Assembly: GCA_900544195.1 (NCBI GenBank)
Contig: UQUJ01000002.1
Coordinates: 1 to 64,000 of the forward strand
Direction: 5' to 3'
Length of the DNA stretch: 64,000 nucleotides
From: an uncultured Alistipes sp.
GTDB lineage: Bacteria > Bacteroidota > Bacteroidia > Bacteroidales > UBA932
A model generated the notes under the pieces. The model searched no databases and was not told where the DNA came from. It saw nothing but the letters and a program-made list of their open reading frames with translations. Of the stretch, positions 44,066 through 53,168 are shown piece by piece. The position numbers and the translations under genes are program-made. Each line of letters begins with the position of its first letter. The stretch's first letter is position 1.

Positions 44066-45085
44066 TTAGTCCTTGACGCACCTGACGGAGGCCCGGAAAG
44101 ATTCCTTGTCCCTCGCACCGACAAGCACATCATTTTGTTTTACATAAATATACCTGCACAAGCCGGTCTCTTCACTTTCGGAATCTGATGTCCAGAACAC
44201 CGCATAATTATTGATGCCAGTGAATTTTGGGGATTTGCCGGAATCAGTCGCGTAGCCTACAGGCAGAGCTGAGAATCCGGTCTTGTTGGTGATTTTGACC
44301 TGTGGCCAATATTCCCACATCCTCGTTCCCAGAAATTTGGCGTTAGCCATCAAGTCTCCTGCTACACCTGTGAACGCATCCTTCTCCACGAAGGTTGTCC
44401 CGGCCGGGGCAAGAGCGTTAGCCATCGCCGTAAATTCCGCGTCGGAAGGTAGGCGCCACCCTTCGGGACATGAGTTCATCGCTTCATTCCAAGTGTATAA
44501 ACGACCGAAAACAGCATCCATCGCCTCGCTGTTTTCGAATGAGACTCCAGCGCCTGTATGATAGAGATTGTTCCTCATCCAGGTTCTGCCATCGAAAGTG
44601 GTAGTGTAGTATGACCCGCCATCCCTGGAGTCAACAAAGACCGGATCCTTGCTGGAATAAGCACCAGTGACTGTAGAATCAAGAGCGGCATCGACCACAC
44701 TGAACGACACTGATTTGGATGCCGTATAATATCCTTTGGCAAAAGCCACGCAACTTACAGTGAACGTGCCCACCTTTGACGGGGTTGTGAACTTGTAGGA
44801 TCCATCCCCTTTCTTGTCATCCTCCGTCTTGGTCGTGTCCTTGTCCGAACTCCATGAGTTGGTCCAATAGAAACCGACATCCTTGGCGGAACCAGTATTG
44901 GGATGCGAGACACCATTTGGGGTAAGGTCAAAGACTTCACCTTTGGTGACGTAGGAAGGAACAGTGAAAGTCAGGCTTCCCTTGAGGTATTCCTTGGTCG
45001 AGGTTTCATTCTTATCCTTCTTGCAGGAAGGGAGCGCGAACATCGCCGCGGCCATCCCTATCAGAACAATGCTATCTATCTTCAT
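44066..45085 (-). CDS. FISUMP-domain lipoprotein
   Basis: A 339-residue lipoprotein from the ATG at 45085 (signal MKIDSIVLIGMAAAMFALPSC). It has an Ig-like domain at about 35-140 (LTFTVPSYVTKGEVFDLTPNG). A C-terminal FISUMP/Fib_succ_major domain follows: DGRTWMRNNLYHTGAG, GRLYTWNEAMNSCPEGWRLPSDAEF, GFSALPVGY, FWTSDSE and SFRASVRCVKD. FISUMP proteins are surface-associated in Bacteroidetes and Fibrobacter, with no agreed biochemical function. The frame stays open upstream to 45760, but that part is antisense to apbE. It converges on the lolA-like gene with a 36-bp gap. The tandem GW-R-P-S motif places it firmly in the family. Confidence 0.85.
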   Translation of the reverse strand: MKIDSIVLIGMAAAMFALPSCKKDKNETSTKEYLKGSLTFTVPSYVTKGEVFDLTPNGVSHPNTGSAKDVGFYWTNSWSSDKDTTKTEDDKKGDGSYKFTTPSKVGTFTVSCVAFAKGYYTASKSVSFSVVDAALDSTVTGAYSSKDPVFVDSRDGGSYYTTTFDGRTWMRNNLYHTGAGVSFENSEAMDAVFGRLYTWNEAMNSCPEGWRLPSDAEFTAMANALAPAGTTFVEKDAFTGVAGDLMANAKFLGTRMWEYWPQVKITNKTGFSALPVGYATDSGKSPKFTGINNYAVFWTSDSESEETGLCRYIYVKQNDVLVGARDKESFRASVRCVKD

Positions 45086-45199
45086 CTTTCTCGATTGAAA
45101 ATACAAATATCGTATAAAAAACGCAAAAACGGTAGGCATTAAGCAAAAACTAGTCCAATGATGTCCCATTATTAAATCTAAATGCCTATAATTGCAGTA

Positions 45200-46231
45200 A
45201 TGAAAGCTGTTAAAGGAATATTCGGAAGCCTGCATGTGTGCTTCGCCGTTTTCCTTGCCGTGGTTTCCTGCGGCAGGAAGGTGGACTATCAAGAATTGAC
45301 GGGCTATGCCCAGGGAGGAACTTATTCGGTGAAATTCAATCATGGCGGTGCCATGGTCAGCATGGATGAGATAAAGAAGTCGGTAGATTCCATTCTGACG
45401 TTGGTGGACACTACCTTGTCCGGCTACAACAAAGGATCGCAGTTGAGCCGCTTCAACGCCGGCGTGCCGGTGGTTCCCAATGAGATGTTTAGGGAGATAT
45501 TCACCATCTCGAAAAGGCTCTATGATGAGACCGGCGGAGCGCTGGATATGGCTTCCGGGCCGCTCTATGATGCCTGGGGATTCGGCTTCACGAACGACTC
45601 GCTGCCGTCTGCCGCAGTCGTGGACAGTCTCAAGGCTGTCTGCGGGATGGATAAATTTGACGGGAATATGTCCCCGTTGATTCCAGGAATATGCCCGAAA
45701 TTGAATTTCAACGCCATCGCGCAAGGCTACACCTGTGACAAGATCGCAGAATATCTTCACTCGCTAGGGGTCAGGGATATGCTTGTGAACATCGGAGAGA
45801 TCTATAGCGAGGGTCTGAACCCTTCCGGCAAGCCTTGGACAATCGGAGTTGACAGACCTGAGGACGGGAACATGGAACTTGGCGGCAAGGGACTTGTGGG
45901 AATATGGCAGGGGAACGGGTCCGGCTGTGGTGTGGTGACCTCCGGTAACTACCGAAAGTTCTACATCAAGGATGGGCGGAAATATTCACACACCATAGAT
46001 CCGAGGACGGGATATCCTGTGAACCATACCTTGCTCAGCGCCACGATTGTGGCCCCTGATGCCACTCTGGCCGATGCCTACGCCACATATTGCATGGTCA
46101 TAGGATTGGATGAGGCGAAGCGTTTCATAGAATCGTTGGATGAATTGGAGGGTTATCTGGTCTATGCCGATGGAGAATCCATGTCCGAATGGGCGTCTTC
46201 TGGCTTCAATCTTGTAAGGGATAACCGATAG
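45200..46231 (+). CDS. apbE: FAD:protein FMN transferase (ApbE) lipoprotein
   Basis: Periplasmic flavin transferase that links FMN covalently to Thr/Ser of NqrB/C- or RnfG-type subunits. The 343-residue lipoprotein (signal ending VVSC) has AQGGTYSVKF, the divalent-cation/FAD site GGALDMASGPLYDAWGFG, NFNAIAQGYTCDKIAEYL, a NIGEI segment and HTIDPRTGYPVNHTLLSATIVAP with DATLADAYATYCMVIG. These are the conserved ApbE motifs. The ATG at 45200 begins the signal; an in-frame ATG at 45182 adds six residues. Its flavoprotein clients are not in the window. It is followed 13 bp later by a small lipoprotein gene. GAATAT/ATATTC is exceptionally frequent here. Confidence 0.93.
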   Translation: MKAVKGIFGSLHVCFAVFLAVVSCGRKVDYQELTGYAQGGTYSVKFNHGGAMVSMDEIKKSVDSILTLVDTTLSGYNKGSQLSRFNAGVPVVPNEMFREIFTISKRLYDETGGALDMASGPLYDAWGFGFTNDSLPSAAVVDSLKAVCGMDKFDGNMSPLIPGICPKLNFNAIAQGYTCDKIAEYLHSLGVRDMLVNIGEIYSEGLNPSGKPWTIGVDRPEDGNMELGGKGLVGIWQGNGSGCGVVTSGNYRKFYIKDGRKYSHTIDPRTGYPVNHTLLSATIVAPDATLADAYATYCMVIGLDEAKRFIESLDELEGYLVYADGESMSEWASSGFNLVRDNR

Positions 46232-46244
46232 ATTTTTCTGTGGA

Positions 46245-46652
46245 ATGACAAGACAGGTTAAAGACACATCGTTTGTTCTGGCGGCGGCCATCACCATGGC
46301 CGCAGGTTGCAGTACGATCAGCCGTACCGAGAAGCAGTTGGCAAAGGTTGACTCCTATGACTCCCCTGACATCCCGGCAATCGGGAATGTCCCTCCCATA
46401 AGACCGCGTCAGACTGGGTTGGCATATTCACCAAACACATTGATAATCTATTACGATGAGGGTGTCGGCAAGGGACCGCTCAAGAAAGCCGCCGCGAAGT
46501 ACGAGGCGGATGTCATCTATGACTACAGCATCATCAACGCGCTGACGATAAGGATTCCTGACGGAAAGACTTTGGATGAGGCCACCAAATATTTCAAAAA
46601 GGTCAAGGGTGTTGTCGAGGTTTCAAAGGATACGAGTTACATGCTTGATTGA
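46245..46652 (+). CDS. Small lipoprotein with inhibitor I9/propeptide-like fold
   Basis: A 135-residue lipoprotein: signal ending AAGCSTI with lipidation Cys, a Pro-rich linker (DSPDIPAIGNVPPIRPRQTG), then NTLIIYYDEGVGKGPLKKAAAKY-EADVIYDYSIINALTIRIPDG-…-KKVKGVVEVSKD. The strand-helix-strand-helix pattern and the late VKGVVEVSKD resemble subtilase propeptides and the fervidolysin-type prodomain, free-standing here without a protease. Its 3' end overlaps the convergent truB by 30 bp. A protease inhibitor or chaperone role is inferred only from the fold pattern. Confidence 0.6.
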   Translation: MTRQVKDTSFVLAAAITMAAGCSTISRTEKQLAKVDSYDSPDIPAIGNVPPIRPRQTGLAYSPNTLIIYYDEGVGKGPLKKAAAKYEADVIYDYSIINALTIRIPDGKTLDEATKYFKKVKGVVEVSKDTSYMLD

Positions 46653-47528
46653 CAACGCGTTCTCTACTGTGAAGCCTCCGGACTTGGTGCGTTCCAGAGA
46701 GTTGAGGTGCGCACCGGAGCCCAATGCCTCGCCAAGGTCTCTGGCCAGGGCTCTTATGTAGGTTCCTTTGCTGCATGCTATCCGTATCTCGGCCAGAGGC
46801 AGATGCAATGCGGATGTGTCAACAACGTTGATCCGTGGATTAGGCCTCATGTCTTCATCTTGCAGTGCGGCTTCGGAAACCTTTCCTTCGGGGTAAAATG
46901 AGACCAGCTCCATTTCGGAGATATTGATGATCTGTTTGCTAAGTGTCTCGGCCACTGTGTGGTCGAAATCCGTCATCACTTCGGTTTTGTCTATGTGGGC
47001 TTCCAGGTACTGCTTTCTGGCCAGTTCGTATGCCCGCACTCCGTCCACAGACTTCGCCGAGAACAGCGGAGCGATCTGTTCCTGCTCGCCGAGGAATCGT
47101 GGGATGACGCCACGGATGGACTGTTCGGAGACTCCGTCGGTTGGATATTCCTGATCGATGGCTTTCTCCAGGTCGTAGGAAGGGGTTGTGGCTCCGAACG
47201 AGATGCCGGCGAGGTATTCCTTACCCTCTTTCTGAAGGGCTTCCGCCAGCTTGGTGGCCTTGCCGATGCAGACGAGCAGCACGCCGGTGGCCAGCGGATC
47301 AAGTGTGCCGGCGTGGCCGACCTTCAGGTTTTTCTTGTGGAAATGTCTGCTGGCCGCCCATTTGACCTTGCGGATGACGTCGGCTGATGTCCAACGGTAT
47401 GGCTTGTCGATTGGGATGATGATCCCTTCCGGGTAATCCTCGATGCTCTCAGAGAGCTTGTAATTACCCGAAAGGAAATTATTGTCCGCTATTAACGCCT
47501 TTATTTCCAAGAGGTTGTCTTGTGACAT
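46623..47528 (-). CDS. truB: tRNA pseudouridine-55 synthase
   Basis: Converts U55 of the T-loop of tRNAs to pseudouridine. The 301-residue protein has IPIDKPYRWTSADVIRKVKW, the catalytic GHAGTLDPLATG (Asp77), VLLVCIGKATKLAEAL, and a PLFSAKSVDGVRAYELAR segment. In the second half it has IACSKGTYIRALARDLGEALG. A 30-residue N-terminal extension precedes the usual start; the ATG at 47528 lies 3 bp after the rpiB stop. It is the last gene of the leftward cvpA-tsaB-rpiB-truB group. Confidence 0.95.
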   Translation of the reverse strand: MSQDNLLEIKALIADNNFLSGNYKLSESIEDYPEGIIIPIDKPYRWTSADVIRKVKWAASRHFHKKNLKVGHAGTLDPLATGVLLVCIGKATKLAEALQKEGKEYLAGISFGATTPSYDLEKAIDQEYPTDGVSEQSIRGVIPRFLGEQEQIAPLFSAKSVDGVRAYELARKQYLEAHIDKTEVMTDFDHTVAETLSKQIINISEMELVSFYPEGKVSEAALQDEDMRPNPRINVVDTSALHLPLAEIRIACSKGTYIRALARDLGEALGSGAHLNSLERTKSGGFTVENALSIKHVTRIL

Positions 47529-47531
47529 GCC

Positions 47532-47966
47532 TTATCGGCAAAGTGGGATCTTCTCTATGCGGCGCTCATGTCTTCCTCCCTCGAACTCGGTCTCCAACCA
47601 CTTGTTGACGATTGAAGTTACCATCTGATAGGAGATGAAGCGGGCCGGCATCACGATCACGTTCGCATTGTTGTGAGCTTTTGCAAGGCGCGCGATCTCA
47701 GTTCCCCAGCAGAGGGCGGCGCGCACTTTCTGATGCTTGTTCAGAGTGATGGCCATTCCGTTCCCTGTGCCGCAGAAAGCCACTCCGAGTTCAACATCGC
47801 CATTGTCTATGGCTGTGCCGAGCGAATGAGCGAAGTCGGAGTAGTCGCAGCTCTCCGTTGAATAAGTTCCATAATCGATGACCTCGTGGCCCTTTTTCTT
47901 GAGCAGCGCCGCGATCTTTCCTTTGTACTCGAATCCAGCGTGGTCGCTGGCAACACCTATTTTCAT
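47532..47966 (-). CDS. rpiB: Ribose-5-phosphate isomerase B
   Basis: Interconverts ribose 5-phosphate and ribulose 5-phosphate in the pentose phosphate pathway. The 144-residue RpiB/LacAB-family protein has the N-terminal IGVASDHAGFEYK (Asp8, His9), the catalytic Cys65 in VAFCGTGNGM, HNNANVIVMPARFIS, and the C-terminal GGRHERRIEKI that forms part of the neighbouring subunit's site. The start lies 14 bp after tsaB's stop. Confidence 0.95.
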   Translation of the reverse strand: MKIGVASDHAGFEYKGKIAALLKKKGHEVIDYGTYSTESCDYSDFAHSLGTAIDNGDVELGVAFCGTGNGMAITLNKHQKVRAALCWGTEIARLAKAHNNANVIVMPARFISYQMVTSIVNKWLETEFEGGRHERRIEKIPLCR

Positions 47967-47980
47967 AATAAATGCCTGAA

Positions 47981-48673
47981 TTAAATTATTTTCTTCTTGC
48001 TTACTGTCGTGATGAACTCCTTGAGGTAGAACGGCTCGAAGTAGGCCACATCCTCAAACCTTCTGGCTTCCAAGGCCTCAATGGCCGGATGCATCATCGA
48101 TGAGGCTTTCGGGCAGCACTGGATGAATCTGGCGTTCGGGCTGGTCAGAGTGTCCTTGCACTTGTCCGCGCCGTCCCCGATGAACAGCACCGGGCCTTCG
48201 GCGAGCTGATCCTTGAATGAATCTGCGTCGATTATCTGAGCCACGGTCGGAGAGATTTGTTTCCCGTCAGGCGTGAATATTCCCGTGTAAACCTCCATCC
48301 TGCGGGCGTCGATCATGGGAATGATGTAACGGCAGCCTTCAGGAAGCATATTCCCGTCCAGCGCCTGCCAGACGAGTGTGTCGAGAGTTCCGACGGAGAT
48401 CATCGGGATGCCGGCGCCGAAGCAGAGACCTTTGGCTGTCGAGACTCCGACGCGCAGCCCGGTGTAGGACCCCGGTCCCTTGCTGACGGCCACAGCGTCA
48501 CAGTCGGACACTTTCAGACCTTTTTCGGAAAGCATCCCGCTGACGAACAGCGCTGTCTTTGAGGCGTGCGCCCGAGGCTCGCCGCTGATTCTTTCGCTGA
48601 CGATTCTCCCGTCCTCCACAAGGGCTGTGGAGCAAAGTGACGTGGAAGTCTCTATTAGAATAATTCTGCTCAT
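47981..48673 (-). CDS. tsaB: tRNA threonylcarbamoyladenosine biosynthesis protein TsaB
   Basis: Partner of TsaD in adding threonylcarbamoyl to A37 of ANN-decoding tRNAs. The 230-residue ASKHA-fold protein has ILIETSTSLCSTALVEDG, KGPGSYTGLRVGVSTAKGLCFG and the MIDARRMEVYTGIF segment, all typical of TsaB. The ATG at 48673 overlaps the cvpA stop in TAATG, so the two are coupled. tsaD and tsaE are not present here. Confidence 0.94.
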   Translation of the reverse strand: MSRIILIETSTSLCSTALVEDGRIVSERISGEPRAHASKTALFVSGMLSEKGLKVSDCDAVAVSKGPGSYTGLRVGVSTAKGLCFGAGIPMISVGTLDTLVWQALDGNMLPEGCRYIIPMIDARRMEVYTGIFTPDGKQISPTVAQIIDADSFKDQLAEGPVLFIGDGADKCKDTLTSPNARFIQCCPKASSMMHPAIEALEARRFEDVAYFEPFYLKEFITTVSKKKII

Positions 48674-49167
48674 TATTTATTGAATATCAATTCTTTCATG
48701 TAAGGGAAAAAGACATCGGCGAAGTCCTTGATCGGGGTGTAGAAGAGGGATCCGCTTACAGTCTTGGAACAATCGATCTCCAGCGCCGTGGTGACGGAGT
48801 CGAAGATGAGTATGAACAAGCCTATCGCGAGGAGAACTTTCAACAGGGCGAATACCACCCCGAGAAGCTTGTTCAACCAACCAAGCATCACGATCCTCAC
48901 TATGCCTTCAATCATTTTGCCGGCCAGCGTGAGGACGAAGAAAACGCCCAGCAGGATGAGTGTGAAGGCGATCGCCTGAAGCACGGCTGGAGAGACATCC
49001 ATCACTGGCTTCAGCCATTCGACCACCACATTGGAGAAATGGAATGACATCCATGCCCCCAGCACCAGAGCCACCAGGGCGGCCATCTGGGCGATGAACC
49101 CCTTGGACAAGCCACGGAATATGGCTGGAACACAGCAAAGAAGAATTATTATGTCTATTATATTCAT
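48673..49167 (-). CDS. CvpA-family membrane protein
   Basis: A 164-residue inner-membrane protein with four predicted transmembrane helices: about 2-20, 25-45, 65-90 and 103-125. The CvpA signature lies in NIIDIIILLCCVPAIFRGLSKGFIAQMAALVALVLGAW. The family is linked to colicin V secretion in E. coli and to envelope homeostasis elsewhere; the molecular role is not settled. It is the first gene of the leftward operon and divergent from ileS. Confidence 0.88.
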   Translation of the reverse strand: MNIIDIIILLCCVPAIFRGLSKGFIAQMAALVALVLGAWMSFHFSNVVVEWLKPVMDVSPAVLQAIAFTLILLGVFFVLTLAGKMIEGIVRIVMLGWLNKLLGVVFALLKVLLAIGLFILIFDSVTTALEIDCSKTVSGSLFYTPIKDFADVFFPYMKELIFNK

Positions 49168-49177
49168 CAGTCACCTA

Positions 49178-49209
49178 TTTGATAAAAAACGCGGAAATCA
49201 CTATCTTTG
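49178..49209 (+). promoter_or_regulatory. Promoter of ileS
   Basis: TTTG at 49178-49181, a 20-nt spacer and TATCTTTG at 49202-49209. The frame upstream of 49272 runs through this promoter, which argues for the ileS start at 49272. Confidence 0.75.
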
Positions 49210-49271
49210 CAAACTTAATTGCATTGGAAGCGAACAGACGTTTTTTCAGATGCAAAAATAGAAAGAAAATT

Positions 49272-52200
49272 ATGACATTCAAAGAGTACAAAGGCCTTGA
49301 TCTGGTTTCTGTCGGGAATGAGGTTCTCGACAGATGGAAAAAGAATCACGCGTTCGAGAAATCCCTTGAGGTCAGGGAAGGGGCACCTGAGTTCATATTC
49401 TTCGAGGGCCCGCCTTCCGCGAACGGCAAGCCGGGAATCCATCACGTAATGGCGCGCTCCATCAAGGATGCCATCTGCCGCTTCAAGACTCAGTCCGGGT
49501 ACAAGGTGAGCCGCCGCGCCGGATGGGACACACACGGGCTTCCTGTGGAGATCGGCGTGGAGAAGAAGCTTGGAATACACAAGGACGACATAGGAACGAA
49601 GATTTCCGTTGAGGAATACAACAAGACCTGCCGCAGTGAGGTTATGAAGTACACGGCGGAGTGGGTGAATATGACCGAGCGTGTCGGCTACTGGGTTGAC
49701 ATGAACGATCCGTACATCACCTATGACAACCGCTACATCGAGACCTTGTGGTACCTTTTGAAGAAGATTTACGACAAGGGACTGCTCTACAAAGGGTACT
49801 CCATCCAGCCATATTCACCGTCCGACGGCACCGGCCTCAGCTCCCATGAGCTGAACCAGCCGGGCTGCTACAAGGACGTGACCGACACGACGGCCACGGT
49901 GCAGTTCGAGGTCATCAAGGACGGAAAGTCGCAGCCGCTCTTCGGGACGGAGGCCTTCCCGGTATATTTCCTCGCATGGACCACAACCCCGTGGACCCTT
50001 CCTTCAAACACGGCGCTCTGCGTGGGACCGAAGTATGAATATGTCCGTGTCCTCTCCTTCAACCCTTACACTGGGAAGGAGGCCATCTACGTGCTGGCCA
50101 AGGACTTGGTGGGCGCGTGGTTCAATCCTAAGGCCGCCGACATCCCGCTTGAGAACTACAAGCCGGGCGACAAACTTGTGCCTTACAAGGTGCTCGACGG
50201 ATCGTTCAAGGGCGCTGACCTTGTCGGAATCCGCTACAAGCAGCTGATTCCTTGGTTCCGGCCGATCGAGGAAGGGGAGCCGTTCAGGGTGATCTCCGGA
50301 GACTATGTCACGACCGAGGACGGTACCGGGGTCGTTCACATCGCTCCGACCTTCGGCGCTGATGACAAGAAGGTCGCCGCCAACTACGGGGTGCCTGGAA
50401 TTATGGTTCTGGACAGGGACGGCAGGCGTCAGGCCCAGGTGGACCACGACGGACGCTTCTACCCGATCGAAGACCTTGATCCTGAATATGTCCGCACACA
50501 CGTCGATCCTTCTTACAAGGAATATTCCGGCCGCTATGTGAAGAACGCTTTCGATGACTCTCTTCCGGCTGACGCTCCGACCCTCGACATCGACCTTTGC
50601 ATGATGATGAAGATGGACGGCAGGGCGTTCAGGATCCAGAAGCAGACCCACAGCTATCCTCACAGCTGGAGAACCGACAAGCCTGTCCTCTATTATCCGC
50701 TTGACGCATGGTTCATCAAGACCACGGCTGTCAAGGACGAGATGGTCGCTCTGAACAAGACGATCACCTGGAAGCCGGAGTCCACCGGTACGGGACGTTT
50801 CGGCCAGTGGCTTGAGAACATCCAGGACTGGAACCTCAGCCGCAGCCGTTTCTGGGGCACTCCGCTTCCGATCTGGCGCACCGAGGACGGCAAGGAGGAA
50901 ATCTGCATCGGCACGATCGCACAGCTCTACGCCGAGATCGACAAGGCTGTGGAAGCCGGATTCATGACAAGCAATCCGTTTAAGGACAATGGTTTTGATC
51001 CTGAGGACATGAGCAAGGAGAACTACGACAGGATTGATCTCCACAGGCCTTATGTCGATAACATATTCCTTGTCAGTCCTTCCGGAAAGAAGATGACCCG
51101 TGAGACAGACCTTATCGATGTTTGGTTCGACTCCGGCGCAATGCCTTACGCTCAGGAAGGTCTCCGTGGACTGGATTCTCCGAAGTTTGGCTGCACGGCA
51201 GACTTCATCGCCGAGGGCGTTGACCAGACCAGAGGCTGGTTTTACACGCTTCATGCCATCCACACCATGATCAGCGGGACTCCTGCCTACAAGACCGTGA
51301 TCTCCAACGGTTTGGTACTGGACAAGAACGGCAACAAGATGAGCAAGCGCCTCGGCAACGCCGTGGATCCGTTCGAGGAACTGGACAAGTACGGTGCCGA
51401 TGCCCTCAGGTGGTATATGCTGACCAACGCCCAGCCTTGGGACAACCTGAAGTTTGACGAGGCTGGTGTGGATGAGGTCCGCAGGAAATTCTTCGGAACG
51501 CTTTACAACACATATTCATTCTTCGCCCTCTATGCCAATGTGGACGGCTTCGATCCGAAGGCCGCCAAGGTGGAACATTCAAAGAGGCCGGAGATTGACC
51601 GTTGGATCATCTCGCTGCTCAACACATTGAAGAAGAAGGTGGTGGCGGCTTATGAGGATTATGACATCACCACAGCAGGGCGTCTGGTCCAGGACTTCGT
51701 GTGTGATGACCTGAGCAACTGGTACGTGCGTCTGAACAGGAAGCGTTTCTGGGGAGGCAAGATGGACGAGGACAAACTCGCCGCCTACCAGACCCTTTAC
51801 GAGGTGCTTGTGGATGTCGCTGTGCTCGGAGCCCCGATAGCTCCGTTCTATATGGACCGTCTCTATCTGGATCTCGTTCCGGACGGCTCTGAGTCGGTTC
51901 ATTATGTGAATATGCCGGCTTGCGATGAGGCTGTCATCGACACGGATCTGGAGGAACGAATGAATCTGGCCCAGAAGGCCACCTCAATGGTGCTTGCGCT
52001 TCGCCGCAAGGTTTCCATCAAGGTTCGTCAGCCGCTTCAGAAGCTCATCATCCCTGTGATCTCCGCAAAGGTCAGGGAGCAGCTTGAACAGGTCAAGTCC
52101 ATCATCCTCAATGAGGTGAATGTGAAGGAGGCCGAGTTTATTTCCGACACAACCGGCATCATTACCAAGAAGATCAAGCCGAACTTCAAGACCCTCGGAA

Positions 52201-52709
52201 AGGTTTACGGCAAGCAGATGAAAGAGATCGCCGGAGCTTTCGGAGGATTCGATCAGGCTACCATCTCGGCCATTCAGAACGCCGAGGCAGCCGGGTTGGC
52301 ATATTCAGTGGAACTTCCTTCGGGAGTCGTTGAGCTTAGGCCTGGCGACTATGAGATCTCGTCCGAGGATATGCCTGGCTGGCTTGTCGCCACTGAAGGT
52401 CAGCTGACCATCGCCCTTGATATTCAGATCTCGGAAGAGTTGAAGAGGGAAGGCGTGGCCCGCGAGCTTATCAACAGGATCCAGAACCTCAGGAAGGACA
52501 GCGGATTCGAGGTGACGGACAAGATCGGCGTGGCTATATTCGCCGATGGTGCCGTCTATGACGACATCGCCGCCGCTCTTGAAGGCTACAAGGATTATAT
52601 CGCCGCCCAGACACTCGCACTTTCTGTCACACTTGGCAAGGATGCTCCGGAAGGAGCGGCTGATGTCGAGTGGGACGAGGGTTCGGTCAAGATGGTGCTG
52701 TCGCGATAG
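49272..52709 (+). CDS. ileS: Isoleucine-tRNA ligase
   Basis: Charges tRNA-Ile with isoleucine in the cytoplasm. From the ATG at 49272 there are 1145 residues: the HIGH-type PSANGKPGIHH (48-58), the editing domain (TTTPWTLPSNTALCVGP; GTGVVHIAPTFGADD), DVWFDSGAMP, NKMSKRLGNAVDPFE with KMSKR at 689-693, an anticodon-binding domain, and a long C-terminal region without a zinc ribbon. This is the longer type common in Bacteroidetes and eukaryotes rather than the 940-residue E. coli type. The open frame begins at 49179, but that part overlaps the promoter. Confidence 0.96.
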   Translation: MTFKEYKGLDLVSVGNEVLDRWKKNHAFEKSLEVREGAPEFIFFEGPPSANGKPGIHHVMARSIKDAICRFKTQSGYKVSRRAGWDTHGLPVEIGVEKKLGIHKDDIGTKISVEEYNKTCRSEVMKYTAEWVNMTERVGYWVDMNDPYITYDNRYIETLWYLLKKIYDKGLLYKGYSIQPYSPSDGTGLSSHELNQPGCYKDVTDTTATVQFEVIKDGKSQPLFGTEAFPVYFLAWTTTPWTLPSNTALCVGPKYEYVRVLSFNPYTGKEAIYVLAKDLVGAWFNPKAADIPLENYKPGDKLVPYKVLDGSFKGADLVGIRYKQLIPWFRPIEEGEPFRVISGDYVTTEDGTGVVHIAPTFGADDKKVAANYGVPGIMVLDRDGRRQAQVDHDGRFYPIEDLDPEYVRTHVDPSYKEYSGRYVKNAFDDSLPADAPTLDIDLCMMMKMDGRAFRIQKQTHSYPHSWRTDKPVLYYPLDAWFIKTTAVKDEMVALNKTITWKPESTGTGRFGQWLENIQDWNLSRSRFWGTPLPIWRTEDGKEEICIGTIAQLYAEIDKAVEAGFMTSNPFKDNGFDPEDMSKENYDRIDLHRPYVDNIFLVSPSGKKMTRETDLIDVWFDSGAMPYAQEGLRGLDSPKFGCTADFIAEGVDQTRGWFYTLHAIHTMISGTPAYKTVISNGLVLDKNGNKMSKRLGNAVDPFEELDKYGADALRWYMLTNAQPWDNLKFDEAGVDEVRRKFFGTLYNTYSFFALYANVDGFDPKAAKVEHSKRPEIDRWIISLLNTLKKKVVAAYEDYDITTAGRLVQDFVCDDLSNWYVRLNRKRFWGGKMDEDKLAAYQTLYEVLVDVAVLGAPIAPFYMDRLYLDLVPDGSESVHYVNMPACDEAVIDTDLEERMNLAQKATSMVLALRRKVSIKVRQPLQKLIIPVISAKVREQLEQVKSIILNEVNVKEAEFISDTTGIITKKIKPNFKTLGKVYGKQMKEIAGAFGGFDQATISAIQNAEAAGLAYSVELPSGVVELRPGDYEISSEDMPGWLVATEGQLTIALDIQISEELKREGVARELINRIQNLRKDSGFEVTDKIGVAIFADGAVYDDIAAALEGYKDYIAAQTLALSVTLGKDAPEGAADVEWDEGSVKMVLSR

Positions 52710-52736
52710 TTTTTAGACCTAAATACAATTTACACT

Positions 52737-53168
52737 ATGTCAGAGTTAATCAAAGACAACGCGGTTTCCGCCGAAACGACGAAGGTGCGTTACAGTGATG
52801 AGGAACTTGAAGAGTTCCGTACTATCATCAATGATATGCTTGACAAGGCCCGGAAAGAGTATAACACCCTGCGAAGGGTGATTATGCACAACGGCAGCAA
52901 CGACATCGAGGACACCACACCGTCGTTCAAGACGGTCGAGGACGATGGCGCCTACCAGCTTTCCAAGGAGGAGGCCAGCCAGCTCGCGCAGAGGCAGTAC
53001 AAGTTCATCCAGAACCTCGAGGCCGCACTTGTGCGCATCGAGAACAAGACTTATGGAATATGCCGTGAGACAGGAAAGCTTATTCCGAAGGAGAGGCTGC
53101 GTTTGGTGCCTCATGCCACGCTTACTGTAGAAGCCAAGGAGATGCTTGCTAAAAAAGGACAGAACTAG
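52737..53168 (+). CDS. TraR/DksA-like protein lacking most zinc-finger cysteines
   Basis: Homologue of DksA, which binds RNA polymerase in the secondary channel and modulates the stringent response. The 143 residues have a basic/acidic coiled-coil N-terminal half (EELEEFRTIINDMLDKARKEYNTL, and QLAQRQYKFIQNLEAALVRIENKTYG) and the C-terminal GICRETGKLIPKERLRLVPHATLTVEAKE. That region keeps the first Cys (YGIC) but not the other three of the C4 zinc finger. Such Cys-poor forms occur in Bacteroidetes. It lies between ileS and lspA and overlaps lspA's GTG start. Confidence 0.85.
   Translation: MSELIKDNAVSAETTKVRYSDEELEEFRTIINDMLDKARKEYNTLRRVIMHNGSNDIEDTTPSFKTVEDDGAYQLSKEEASQLAQRQYKFIQNLEAALVRIENKTYGICRETGKLIPKERLRLVPHATLTVEAKEMLAKKGQN

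Noticed and set aside
45086..45760. N-terminal extension of the FISUMP gene
   Set aside because: It runs antisense through apbE, and a proper lipoprotein signal begins at 45085.
50004..51263. 419-codon minus-strand ORF within ileS
   Set aside because: Antisense shadow of ileS.
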